DNA of 64,000 nt from Psychrobacter fozii (GTDB lineage: Bacteria > Pseudomonadota > Gammaproteobacteria > Pseudomonadales > Moraxellaceae), in contig NZ_QJSU01000010.1 in the NCBI RefSeq assembly GCF_003217155.1, positions 1 through 64,000 on the forward strand, written 5' to 3'. Under the pieces are notes generated by a model, which saw nothing but the letters and a program-made list of their open reading frames with translations, made no database searches and had not been told where the DNA came from. Numbering within the stretch: position 1 is the first letter of the stretch; each line of letters starts with the position of its first letter. Of this stretch, positions 45,297-54,170 are shown piece by piece. The position numbers were made by a program, and so were the translations under genes.

Positions 45297-46571
45297 ATGA
45301 CAGTTTCCAAAATTTTAAAAAACAGCAGCTATTTATTGAGTGCTTTACTCATTGCTGCCTGTCAGCCGCCAGCGCCTACCGATGATCCAGCGGCCACTGA
45401 AAACAATCCGGCAGTAGATACTCCCGTTGTCATTACCGATGATAGTGTGACCATTACACCTGATCATATATTGAGTATAAAACCTTCACGTTACCAGCCT
45501 AGTCTTGGCCTACAAGGCAATATTGAACCTATTAAGCAGACCCAATTTGTGACAGTACATCCTATCAATGTAGAAGAGATCTTGGTTACTAAAGGCCAAT
45601 GGGTAGAAAAAGGCACACCACTACTCATTGTCAGACGATTGGAAACAGAAAGTAAAACGGTCAACTCATCTAATACATCAGACGATACAGCGGCAGATTC
45701 CGGTAAGCCTGATCAAGACACTGAGGTGCAAAGTGGTACTGATGTTGCCAAACAGACTAATGCTCAAGATACCAGCGCAAACGCTAAACCCAATCAACCT
45801 GCAGTAAATAATGATACAACCATTAAGAAGGCTTTATCTGATGGCACAGAGCCATTAACGACAAATGCAGCTATAACTAGCTCAAGTGATGGTGATGATG
45901 ATGATGATGAGGTTAATAGTAGTAAGGGTATAGAGAACTCAAAGCCTCAATATAAACTGATTACTATCCGTGCAAGCTTTTCAGGACGTGTAGAAAACCT
46001 GTATGCAAAAGCGGGTCAAAAGCTAGAAGCTCGAATGCCACTCCTGAAATTTAGTGATGAGACTAAATTACACTTTACTGCTATGCTACCTATTCAAGCT
46101 GAACCCCAACTGTCGGTAGGTCAGACTGTCAATTTTACTGCTGAAAATATCTTAGAAAAATTTACGGGACAAATCAGTAAGCTGACTGCGACCAGTCAAC
46201 CGAAAAGACTTATGGTCAATGTTGATGTTATTGACAATGAGGTCAGTCGTAAGCAGTTATTACCAAATATGCAAGTAACCGGGCGAGTCAATTATGGTCA
46301 GATAGACGTGGGTACTATTGTGCCAAAGCGCGCGCTACACGATGTCGACTTGACAGAGTTGCAATCGCCACCGTATAAACCACTCAAGCCACTGACGGCT
46401 AATGTCTGGATTATCGGACAAGATCAGCATTTAAAGCGATATCCTATTGAGGTAGTCGAGTACAACCCCTCGACAGAACAATATTTGATTGCAGGTATTA
46501 GCAATGACAGTCTGATTTGTTTGGCTGATTTGCCGCTTGATTCTGACGGTAAAAAGGTCAATGTTTCGTAG
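45297..46571 (+). CDS. HlyD/RND-type periplasmic adaptor lipoprotein (orphan)
   Basis: About 424 residues. A lipoprotein signal ends in LLIAAC, and the biotinyl-lipoyl half-motifs VHPINVEEILVTKGQWVEKGTPLL and IRASFSGRVENLYAKAGQKLEARMPLL enclose a beta-barrel and membrane-proximal domain as in MexA/AcrA-type adaptors. In place of the usual helical hairpin, a 120-residue Ser/Thr/Asp/Asn-rich stretch including seven residues of a DGDDDDDE run separates the two halves. No pump or outer-membrane channel gene is adjacent; a two-component system follows. ATG at 45297 gives a 21-residue signal and has GGTGA upstream; ATG at 45273 is possible. Confidence 0.78.
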   Translation: MTVSKILKNSSYLLSALLIAACQPPAPTDDPAATENNPAVDTPVVITDDSVTITPDHILSIKPSRYQPSLGLQGNIEPIKQTQFVTVHPINVEEILVTKGQWVEKGTPLLIVRRLETESKTVNSSNTSDDTAADSGKPDQDTEVQSGTDVAKQTNAQDTSANAKPNQPAVNNDTTIKKALSDGTEPLTTNAAITSSSDGDDDDDEVNSSKGIENSKPQYKLITIRASFSGRVENLYAKAGQKLEARMPLLKFSDETKLHFTAMLPIQAEPQLSVGQTVNFTAENILEKFTGQISKLTATSQPKRLMVNVDVIDNEVSRKQLLPNMQVTGRVNYGQIDVGTIVPKRALHDVDLTELQSPPYKPLKPLTANVWIIGQDQHLKRYPIEVVEYNPSTEQYLIAGISNDSLICLADLPLDSDGKKVNVS

Positions 46572-46849
46572 TCATTCATACCGACAGTTACATTGTGTAG
46601 AAATATTAACAAAGCCTCTCTTGTTTTGTAACAGCCTAATTAGGCAATATAGCGGTACTATAGATAGTATTATAAATCGCTAATAATTATTGGCTAGATA
46701 CTAGCTAACCATGAAAGAAACTTTGAAATCTTAGAGGCTTGATAGTTTGAATGCCTTAGAAATTAAAATCATTGACGTATTTGTCATGATTTAAATATCA
46801 GAGCATATGAAACTTTTGATAAACCATAACAACAACTAGAGGATAACCC

Positions 46850-47572
46850 ATGAGTAAGCAAATTTTATTGATTGAAGATGATCCTGATTTAGCTGAATTG
46901 ATCAGCGATTATTTAACCATGAACTATTATGATGTGCATCATGCAGGTCTTGGTCAAGAAGGTCTTGAATTATTAGACACCAAAGAGCGTGATATTGACT
47001 TGGTTGTTCTTGATTTGATGCTACCTGATATGGATGGTATGCAGGTATGTCAAAAAATTCGCGGCAACAAAAACAACATGACCAACAAAGTGCCAATCAT
47101 CATGCTGACAGCGAAAGGTGATACAACCGATCGCGTGTTAGGTCTTGAGATGGGTGCTGATGACTATATCTCTAAGCCTTTTGAACCGCGTGAACTGCTA
47201 GCACGTATTCGTGCTGTCATTCGTCGTCACGAGCAACCGAATCAAGCAGATAGCCAGTCAGACAGTTTGACCTTTGGCCGTTTAAGCGTATTCCCTGATA
47301 GCCATGAAGTCACTATCGATGATGAAGCTGTACGTTTGACGACGCATCAGTTCCAATTGTTGCATTATTTTGCCACACATTCTGGTAAAGTACTGAATCG
47401 TGAGCAGCTTTGGCAAGCTATGCCAAACGATGATAGCTCAGACAACATCGATCGTGCCATTGACGTTCATATCTCACGCCTGAGAGCCCTAATTGAAGAC
47501 AATCCACGCCAGCCAAAACGTATCATCACGGTACGCGGTGTTGGTTATCAATTTGCCACTGATCAGGTTTGA
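46850..47572 (+). CDS. OmpR/PhoB-family response regulator
   Basis: A 240-residue DNA-binding regulator. The receiver has EDD near residues 9-11, phosphorylation Asp in LVVLDLMLPDMDG (near 56), TAKGD and the Lys of YISKPFEPRE. The C-terminal winged helix reads LTTHQFQLLHYFATHSGKVLNREQLW and VDVHISRLRALIED-type sequence ending in TVRGVGYQF. AGAGGAT precedes the ATG. The kinase gene starts 107 nt downstream. The target genes are unknown; the adaptor lipoprotein just upstream is a candidate. Confidence 0.93.
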   Translation: MSKQILLIEDDPDLAELISDYLTMNYYDVHHAGLGQEGLELLDTKERDIDLVVLDLMLPDMDGMQVCQKIRGNKNNMTNKVPIIMLTAKGDTTDRVLGLEMGADDYISKPFEPRELLARIRAVIRRHEQPNQADSQSDSLTFGRLSVFPDSHEVTIDDEAVRLTTHQFQLLHYFATHSGKVLNREQLWQAMPNDDSSDNIDRAIDVHISRLRALIEDNPRQPKRIITVRGVGYQFATDQV

Positions 47573-47678
47573 TCATAGAAAACAGCTGACGGATCGAGAA
47601 AACAATCATCCTGTTGATTCAGTTGTATAGAGTCAACAGGATGTATCGATATAAGCGTCTAATAATAGAGATGGTTTA

Positions 47679-49766
47679 ATGCAGCAGTTGGGTTTTCGTT
47701 CCGTATTTGCCAAGTTGTTTGCCAGTGTCATGATGGCACTTATCTTATTTGCAGTGGCTATGGTGCTGTTGACGCAACTTGTGCATGATAAAGATGCAGG
47801 TATTCGCTCAGAAGTACTCGCCACACAAATTTTGGGACAGATAGACCCGTTCCTGCACGAACTAAATACTTCCATTAGCCGAGACAATCGCCTACAGTCT
47901 CGGTTTATGTTGGCAGTGGTCAAAAAAAGCTTCGATATCTTTGATGAGTCTTTACAAGCTAAGATGGGCTTGTATGACAGCCAAGGTCGGTTGCTCATGC
48001 AAACAGACAACAGTGACCTACCGCTAGAGCTGCCAGAACCGCCTTCTTTATTATCTCGTGTTTTCCCTTCATTTGCAGAAACGTCTCCTACCAAGCAAGC
48101 TCAGGTCTATAGCACTACTGGCTATACACTGTTATATGAATCACGCTTACCACCCAAAAAACCCGTACTCTCTGCTGCCCTGAATTTATTCACAGGCACG
48201 CTATTGCTGCTATTCATTATGGCTGGTGTTCTATGGTGGATTGCTCGAACTATTACTTGGCGTATCAATCAGATGAGCCAACAGATGACTCAATTGGGTG
48301 ATGGCGACTTTACGGTACGAGTGAATGCTCGCGGTAATGATGAGATTGCTTCATTGGCACGCGGATTCAACCAAGCTGCACAGAAAATCGAACATCTTAT
48401 CGATGCTAATAATTTACTATTGGCACATGCCTCTCATGAGCTACGTACGCCCATTACGCGTATTCGCCTGCAAATCGAAATGATGGACATGCTGACTGGT
48501 TCGTTACCAACCGATACTAAAGCAAAATTTGATAAGCGTGCTCATGCAATCAATCGCGACTTATCGGGACTCAATGATTTAGTAGAGAGTATATTACTAG
48601 TCAGCCGTTTAGATGCTGGTCATGCCCTGCAACAAGTTGAGCATTTAGATTTATACGACTTAGTCAATCAAGAACGCCAGCATTATCCTGAAGCCACTCT
48701 AATTGGTGAGCACATCGTCATTGATGGCCAGTCATCGATGTTGACTCATTTAATCCGCAACTTACTAACCAATGCAATGTTACATGGCAAACCGCCAGTG
48801 ACAGTACTACTGTACGGTGTTCAAACGATCGATGAAGCTGATAACGTTCCTGATTATCTGCTACAAACCGTGTTATGCAACAGCTTTGCTGATTATGGTA
48901 GCTCCGATTTCGAATCTTATGATGCACCCATCGATGTCAGCGAAAATGGTACTCACAACGCTTCAGATTTAGATGATTCGTTGAATACTATCGATAAGAG
49001 CAAGTCTGAAATAACAGATACCAAAGATATATTACCAGCACCGCCTATCTATAAAAACGGTACAAGCATTACGCCAGATACTGATGACGAAAACCTAGAA
49101 GCTAGTATTACTCTTATAGAAGACAATGCTAACGATAAACAGACTGATGCTGATATTACTAAAAATCTAACAAATCTCAGCGATACAGTTGAGATCAGTA
49201 GCGAATCTTCATTGATTGCCGACTATTATAGCTTTACCAATGATTTGACCGACAGAATCAAAAAAGTTATTTGGAGAATCGTCCCCGATACTGAGGTGTC
49301 TACTGATAGCGATACAAGTATTCATGCAAAAGACGGTCAAAAAACGAATAAGGCATCCATTGATTCTGGCATCGCGAAAAATAATACCAAAACCGGTATG
49401 CAGAATGACTCTAAAGATAATGATCAAAATACTGTTGAAACTCAGAGTTCACCACGCAAAGAAAGCCTATTTGCCAAGCATATAAAGAAAGCCAAAGCGG
49501 AACCTGTACGCCCATTACCGAAATATGCAGTACTAGCAGTGATTGACGAAGGTACAGGTATTCCTGAAGACAAACGTGAAGAAGTATTCAGTCCATTTGT
49601 ACGTTTACAGCAAAAAAACAAAGGTTCTGGACTAGGCTTGTCTCTAGTGTCGCAAATTGTCACTGCCCACCAAGGCCGTATTCTCACTGATACCCTGAAT
49701 GGCCATACTCGGTTTTTAGTCATCATACCAGTCGAGCATGATCCACATTACCACCAGCATGATTAG
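47679..49766 (+). CDS. Sensor histidine kinase with a large insertion in the ATPase domain
   Basis: A 695-residue inner-membrane kinase. Membrane helices lie at about 13-35 and 168-190, with a periplasmic domain of about 130 residues. A HAMP domain (190-242) and the dimerisation helix with His253 in LLAHASHELRTPITRIR follow; the N-box is at 361-370 (NLLTNAMLHG). After the strand VTVLLYG (375-381), a hydrophilic Asp/Ser/Asn-rich stretch runs to about 614. The ATPase resumes with VIDEGTGIP (Asp623), FSPFVRL and GSGLGLSLV. It is the expected partner of the preceding OmpR-type regulator. H-box resembles CpxA/RstB-type kinases. Confidence 0.9.
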   Translation: MQQLGFRSVFAKLFASVMMALILFAVAMVLLTQLVHDKDAGIRSEVLATQILGQIDPFLHELNTSISRDNRLQSRFMLAVVKKSFDIFDESLQAKMGLYDSQGRLLMQTDNSDLPLELPEPPSLLSRVFPSFAETSPTKQAQVYSTTGYTLLYESRLPPKKPVLSAALNLFTGTLLLLFIMAGVLWWIARTITWRINQMSQQMTQLGDGDFTVRVNARGNDEIASLARGFNQAAQKIEHLIDANNLLLAHASHELRTPITRIRLQIEMMDMLTGSLPTDTKAKFDKRAHAINRDLSGLNDLVESILLVSRLDAGHALQQVEHLDLYDLVNQERQHYPEATLIGEHIVIDGQSSMLTHLIRNLLTNAMLHGKPPVTVLLYGVQTIDEADNVPDYLLQTVLCNSFADYGSSDFESYDAPIDVSENGTHNASDLDDSLNTIDKSKSEITDTKDILPAPPIYKNGTSITPDTDDENLEASITLIEDNANDKQTDADITKNLTNLSDTVEISSESSLIADYYSFTNDLTDRIKKVIWRIVPDTEVSTDSDTSIHAKDGQKTNKASIDSGIAKNNTKTGMQNDSKDNDQNTVETQSSPRKESLFAKHIKKAKAEPVRPLPKYAVLAVIDEGTGIPEDKREEVFSPFVRLQQKNKGSGLGLSLVSQIVTAHQGRILTDTLNGHTRFLVIIPVEHDPHYHQHD

Positions 49767-49986
49767 TTAATCGTGCTATCAAATGCACATTTCCTATCAC
49801 GACTTCACTATCCTCTCGTTTCCTCAAAGTTCTTACGCCTAATAGCTATTAGTCATAAGCGTGTCACGGATGTGCATATCCAAAGTGCTTGATAATATGC
49901 TATATTAGCGCCCTTTATTATAGGGTTGTTAACGGTTGTTTTTTAATTGGCTTCTTACACAGTAGTGGAAGCGAAACAACACGTTC

Positions 49987-50793
49987 ATGACTATTAAAAT
50001 ATTATTGAATTTTGAGCCCTCCATGAATGACATGATTGTCTTAAACGATGTGACCAAAAGCTTCTTAAGCGACCGATCAATCAAGGACAAAAACGGCAAA
50101 CCGCATTGGTTTACTGCCGTTGAGCCGACATCTCTCACTATCCAACAAGGCGAAATATTCGGCCTAATGGGATATTCAGGTGCCGGTAAATCAACCTTAT
50201 TGCGTCTGATTAATATGCTGGAACGCCCAGATGCTGGTCAAGTCATCATCGATGGTACTGACTTAACGACGTTATCTGCTAGTGAATTGCGTATCGCACG
50301 TCATAATATTGGTATGATTTTTCAGCAGTTTAACCTGATGTCTAATCAAACTGTTTTTGATAACGTGGCATTTAACTTAAAAATCTCTGGTTATCCAAGC
50401 CGTGACATTCATAAGCGGGTTATGGATTGTCTAGCAATCGTTGACCTAACCGACCGTGCCGGTCACTACCCTGCCCAGCTATCAGGTGGACAAAAGCAGC
50501 GTGTTGGTATTGCCCGCGCAATCGCACCCAGTCCGAAAGTACTGTTGGCCGATGAGCCAACCAGTGCGCTAGATCCTGCGACGACCCGTAGTTTGCTGAC
50601 ATGCTTACGTGATATCAATGAGCAACTTGGAGTCACCATTGTCATTGTGACTCATGAGATGAGTGTCATTCGTAGACTCTGTGATCGCGCCGCATTGCTA
50701 CATCAAGGACAATTATTAGAAGTTGCAGATGTCAAAGACGGTCTGATTCAGGCAACCACCCCTATTGGCCAAGGCTTAGTGCACGAAGACTAA
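49987..50793 (+). CDS. metN: D-methionine ABC transporter ATPase MetN, short form
   Basis: A 268-residue ATPase. Walker A is GYSGAGKST, the Q-loop is MIFQQFNLM, the signature is LSGGQKQRVGIARA, and Walker B is VLLADEPTSALDP followed by VTHEM. Sequence and the metNIQ order identify it as the methionine importer. E. coli MetN has 343 residues with a C-terminal regulatory NIL/ACT domain that binds methionine; this protein stops after the ATPase. In-frame ATG codons at 49987, 50023 and 50032 exist and none has a strong ribosome site, so the start is uncertain. Confidence 0.92.
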   Translation: MTIKILLNFEPSMNDMIVLNDVTKSFLSDRSIKDKNGKPHWFTAVEPTSLTIQQGEIFGLMGYSGAGKSTLLRLINMLERPDAGQVIIDGTDLTTLSASELRIARHNIGMIFQQFNLMSNQTVFDNVAFNLKISGYPSRDIHKRVMDCLAIVDLTDRAGHYPAQLSGGQKQRVGIARAIAPSPKVLLADEPTSALDPATTRSLLTCLRDINEQLGVTIVIVTHEMSVIRRLCDRAALLHQGQLLEVADVKDGLIQATTPIGQGLVHED

Positions 50794-50811
50794 TGAGGCA
50801 GGAGAAAAAAC

Positions 50812-51498
50812 ATGTTAACTGGTAGTGAATTATCCGCCTCGATAGATAAGTTATTGGTGCTGCGCAAAGAAATTATCAGTGCCTTTATCGACACCTTTAT
50901 TATGCTTGGTATTTCTACAACAGTCGCCATTGTCATTGGCGGACTGTTTGGCATATTCTTATTTTTGTCCAGTGATCGACAGTTTTTGCAAAATAAGACG
51001 CTGTATGGCGTGCTTGGTGGTATCACCAACTTTATGCGCGCTTTCCCTTTTGTGATTCTAATGATTGCCATGAGTCCTTTTACTAAGGCCATTGTAGGTA
51101 CTGGTATTGGCCCTATTGCCGCATCATTAGTACTCGCTATCGCGGGTTCGTTTTACTTTGCCCGTTTGGTCGAGCAAAACTTACGTGAAGTGCCACGCGG
51201 TATTATTGAAGCCACTGAATCGATGGGCGCACGTCCTCTGACCATCATCAAGGTTTTGCTCAATGAAGCACGATCAGGACTGGTATTGTCCGTGACTATA
51301 CTTTGTATTAGCCTGCTCTCTTATTCAGCAGCTGCAGGTATGATTGGTGGTGGCGGTCTGGGTGATTTGGCCATTCGTTATGGCTATTATCGTTATCAAA
51401 CTGAGGTGATGATTTTTATCGTTATCGTATTGTCGATAATGGTCATCTCGATTCAGGCCTCTGGTAACTGGTTGGCCACTCGCTTGGATAAACGCTAG
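50812..51498 (+). CDS. metI: D-methionine ABC transporter permease MetI
   Basis: A 228-residue inner-membrane protein with five to six helices and the permease EAA loop (EATESMGARPLTIIKVLLNEA). It forms the channel with MetN. The N-terminal segment EIISAFIDTFIMLGISTTVAIVIGG is typical of MetI. AGGAG lies ahead of the ATG, 18 nt after the metN stop, so the two are co-translated on one message. Confidence 0.94.
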   Translation: MLTGSELSASIDKLLVLRKEIISAFIDTFIMLGISTTVAIVIGGLFGIFLFLSSDRQFLQNKTLYGVLGGITNFMRAFPFVILMIAMSPFTKAIVGTGIGPIAASLVLAIAGSFYFARLVEQNLREVPRGIIEATESMGARPLTIIKVLLNEARSGLVLSVTILCISLLSYSAAAGMIGGGGLGDLAIRYGYYRYQTEVMIFIVIVLSIMVISIQASGNWLATRLDKR

Positions 51499-51589
51499 AA
51501 ACGGTTCCAATAAAAAATAAAACCAAGTAAGACAATGCTTATATGAAGAATACCCAAGGCTTGATGCCGATTCATACTAAGCAAAACGC

Positions 51590-51617
51590 TTGACTTTGTT
51601 ACTGAGACCCTTTAATT
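51590..51617 (+). promoter_or_regulatory. Possible metQ promoter
   Basis: In the 229-nt gap between metI and metQ, TTGACT (51590-51595) and TTAATT (51612-51617) are 16 bp apart. TTTGTTACT is repeated around the -10. This is weak evidence. Confidence 0.3.
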
Positions 51618-51727
51618 TTGTTACTAAATTAACAGCCGTTAACTCAGCAGCATTACTATTGATAATGTTGCTTTTTTAATGGTCATTATTTAACCCTTTA
51701 TCCCATACCTCTTATTAAGGAAGTTCC

Positions 51728-52684
51728 ATGAAATTAACAGATATCAGCCGTCAATTGGCGACTGCATTTGCCGCTGTTGGTGTATCAGGTCTAGTGTTAG
51801 TTGGCTGTAGCAATTCATCAGCACCAGAAGCGACACAAGAGCCTGTAACTGAGGGATCAACTGCAGAAACTGCCGCTAGTGATATCGATCCTGAGCATAC
51901 AAAAATCATTATCGGTACTACTGAAGGTGACTTTGCCGATATGGTACGTAACCAAGTAAAAGGCTCACTTGAAGCTCAAGGTTATGAAGTTGAACTGATT
52001 GCCTTTACTGACTATGTGCGCCCTAACCTTGCATTGGCTGAAGGTGATTTGGATATCAATATTTTCCAGCACAAGCCTTACCTTGATAATTTCAAAAAAG
52101 AAAACAATCTTGATCTAGTAGAAGCATTCCAAGTACCAACAGCTCCGCTTGGTATTTACTCAGGTAAAAAGAACACGCTTGACGCTGCTTTCAAAGGCAT
52201 GAGCGTCTCTGCACCAAACGATCCAAGCAACTTTGCACGTGCCTTGGTTATGATGAATGATCTTGGTTGGATTACCCTAAAAGACAACATCGATCCATTG
52301 ACTGCATCAAAAGCTGATATCGCTGATAACAGTAAATACGATATCGATATCATTGAATTAGAAGCAGCTCAGTTGCCACGCGCCCGTGATGAAGTTGACT
52401 TTGCCGTTATTAACGGTAACTATGCAACGGATGCGGGTATCGAGCTAACTGAAGCTCTATTCCAAGAGCCAAGCTTCTCTTATGTCAACTGGTCAGCGAT
52501 TAAGTCTGCTGATACTGGCAAAAAATGGGTTGAAGACGTAACCAACGCTTATAACTCAGAAGCTTTCAAAAAGTACGCTCATGACACTTTCCCAGGTTAT
52601 AAATATCCAAAAATCTGGGGCGCTGATCATGGTGCGCACACTGACGCCGCTGCACCTGCTGAAGCTGAAGCAGCTGCTCAGTAA
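51728..52684 (+). CDS. metQ: Methionine-binding lipoprotein MetQ (NlpA family)
   Basis: A 318-residue substrate-binding lipoprotein (lipobox LVGC, Cys27). NlpA-family landmarks include VKGSLEAQGYEVELIAFTDYVRPNLALAEGDLDINIFQHKPYLDNF and VPTAPLGIYSGK. It captures D- and L-methionine in the periplasm for MetNI. AAGGAAG precedes the ATG. The tail is Ala/Glu-rich. Two stem-loops follow the stop codon. Confidence 0.95.
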   Translation: MKLTDISRQLATAFAAVGVSGLVLVGCSNSSAPEATQEPVTEGSTAETAASDIDPEHTKIIIGTTEGDFADMVRNQVKGSLEAQGYEVELIAFTDYVRPNLALAEGDLDINIFQHKPYLDNFKKENNLDLVEAFQVPTAPLGIYSGKKNTLDAAFKGMSVSAPNDPSNFARALVMMNDLGWITLKDNIDPLTASKADIADNSKYDIDIIELEAAQLPRARDEVDFAVINGNYATDAGIELTEALFQEPSFSYVNWSAIKSADTGKKWVEDVTNAYNSEAFKKYAHDTFPGYKYPKIWGADHGAHTDAAAPAEAEAAAQ

Positions 52685-52695
52685 GTAGACTAACA

Positions 52696-52777
52696 CTCAA
52701 AAATGGTTGCTCTAAATAAACCATTTTTGAGCTTAAGTAGTAAAAGCCCATTATTCACGAATGATGGGCTTTTTTTG
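52696..52777 (+). terminator. Two consecutive stem-loops after metQ
   Basis: First, CTCAAAAATGGTT (52696-52708) pairs perfectly with AACCATTTTTGAG (52719-52731) around 10 nt. Second, AAAAGCCCAT (52742-52751) pairs with ATGGGCTTTT near 52764-52773, followed by T7, a standard terminator. Confidence 0.85.
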
Positions 52778-52875
52778 ATCTCAGTTTTATGAACGGCAAA
52801 CAATTACTCGTAGTCTATCCAACATAATTTGGATATAACGAAGCCCAGTGAAAGTACTAGAAGTGGGAGATTAAA

Positions 52876-52913
52876 CAAGATTAACGCAGTAATACTTTTA
52901 TAGCGGAATAACT
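52876..52913 (+). repeat. Fragment of the 100-bp repeat family (copy 3)
   Basis: About 38 bp match the right end of copy 2: AAGATTAACGCAGTAATACT followed by TTTATAGCGGAATAACT. The left part of the repeat is missing or too diverged. Confidence 0.7.
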
Positions 52914-53081
52914 TATATAGTGAAAATGACGTTACAACCTGTTAGTCCTTTGTAGGAAACCGTCACTCGCTCTTTCACTTCACACAAATTTTTCTTATAG
53001 TAGATAAGCTTAATTGTTACTAGGCAAAATTAAATATAACTATTACTGATAAATTAAATAATAAACTATAAGGATAATAAT

Positions 53082-53930
53082 ATGAGCGTTAAAAATTATA
53101 AAATTCGTACCGCTGGACAAGCAAACATTCCTGTACTCGGTCTTGGCACATGGCAATCAACCGGACAAGATTGCATCGACGTCGTCAAACAAGCGTTAGA
53201 GATGGGTTACGAGCATATTGATACTGCTCAGGCTTACGGCAATGAAAAAGAAGTTGGACAAGGTATCAAACAATCTGGTGTGGCTCGCGATAAGTTCTTT
53301 TTGACCACGAAGATATTTCCTGACGATATGAAGTTTCAACCAGAAAAACTAATCGCAGCGGCTAAGCGCTCTTTAGAAGATTTGGATACTGATTACGTCG
53401 ATTTACTGCTGTTACACTGGCCTGATGATCGTGTACCACTGTCTGAAACCATTCCTGCATTGTGTGAACTACAGAAACAAGGCTTAACGCGTCACATCGG
53501 TGTATCTAACTTTAATATCGCTAACATTATTGAAGCTAAAAAGTATGCTGACGTACCAATTGTGGTCAATCAGGTTGAGTTTCATCCGTTCATCAAGCAA
53601 AACACATTGCAGACTTTTTTGAACAATCACCATATTTTATTAGAAGCTTACTCACCGCTCGCGCGTGGTGATGTGTTTGATAACGATACCATCAAAGAAA
53701 TTGCAGATAAGCATAATGTGACACCAGCACAGATATCATTGGCTTGGATTTTGTCAGATAAGTATCGTGTCGCCATTCCGAAGACTGCAAACCCTGACCA
53801 TTTACAAGGCAACTTAGATGCACTCAATGTGCAATTAAGTGCTGAAGAATTAGAAAAAATTGGCAACTTAGCTAGTAGCGATGGTCGCAAAATCGAACAT
53901 CCTGACTATAGCCCTGTATGGGATGACTAA
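53082..53930 (+). CDS. Aldo/keto reductase (2,5-diketogluconate reductase-like)
   Basis: A 282-residue NADPH-dependent reductase with TIM-barrel fold. The catalytic tetrad is Asp47, Tyr52, Lys77 and His112 (HIDTAQAYGNE, TTKIF, LLLLHWP), and IPKTANPDHLQGNLDAL binds the cofactor phosphate. It belongs to the DkgA/DkgB group, which reduces methylglyoxal and other small aldehydes. AAGGATAATAAT precedes the ATG. A strong bidirectional terminator separates it from ccmE. Confidence 0.93.
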   Translation: MSVKNYKIRTAGQANIPVLGLGTWQSTGQDCIDVVKQALEMGYEHIDTAQAYGNEKEVGQGIKQSGVARDKFFLTTKIFPDDMKFQPEKLIAAAKRSLEDLDTDYVDLLLLHWPDDRVPLSETIPALCELQKQGLTRHIGVSNFNIANIIEAKKYADVPIVVNQVEFHPFIKQNTLQTFLNNHHILLEAYSPLARGDVFDNDTIKEIADKHNVTPAQISLAWILSDKYRVAIPKTANPDHLQGNLDALNVQLSAEELEKIGNLASSDGRKIEHPDYSPVWDD

Positions 53931-54003
53931 TATTTCGTCATATTAGAGCGTATTCTAAATTTAAACGAGCAAATACTTAATCAGGATATACTCTAAAACC
54001 CGT

Positions 54004-54047
54004 ATAAAAAAAGAGCCGCTAATTGATTTTAGCGGCTCTTTTTTTTG
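54004..54047. terminator. Bidirectional terminator between the aldo/keto reductase gene and ccmE
   Basis: AAAAAAAGAGCCGCTAA pairs perfectly with TTAGCGGCTCTTTTTTT, loop of six, with A7/T8 runs on the flanks. Confidence 0.93.
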
Positions 54048-54065
54048 ATTAAATTTGTTCAAATA

Positions 54066-54167
54066 TAGCCGATTCAATTTAAAAGTAGTACAAGGCAACC
54101 GAGCGTAGATGTATATCAAATACTTCAAGCGAGGTTAACGCAGTAATACTTTTATAGTGGAATAACT
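54066..54167 (+). repeat. About 100-bp imperfectly palindromic repeat, copy 2
   Basis: It matches copy 1 (minus strand of 31086-31186) almost throughout, with changes mainly in a central AT-rich stretch. It ends 3 nt before the ccmE stop codon, on the downstream side of that gene, as copy 1 does for minE. Confidence 0.85.
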
Positions 54168-54170
54168 GTA

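Larger units (their letters stand above)
52685..53081. other. metQ-aldo/keto reductase intergenic region
   Basis: About 400 bp. Apart from the two stem-loops it carries a fragment of the 100-bp repeat (52876-52913). No gene is evident. Confidence 0.6.

Noticed and set aside
45894..45908. (GAT)5 tract as a phase-variation switch
   Set aside because: The unit is three bases, so slippage would only change the number of Asp residues and not the reading frame; five units is also short.
49767..49986. A SAM riboswitch or MetJ operator ahead of metN
   Set aside because: I could not find an S-box-like fold or tandem AGACGTCT-type sites in the 220-nt leader.
53941..53996. Another palindromic element (AGAGCGTATTCT... 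with an inverted AGTATATCCT end)
   Set aside because: The ends pair only loosely and the interior shares no blocks with the 174-bp family; too short and weak to assign.
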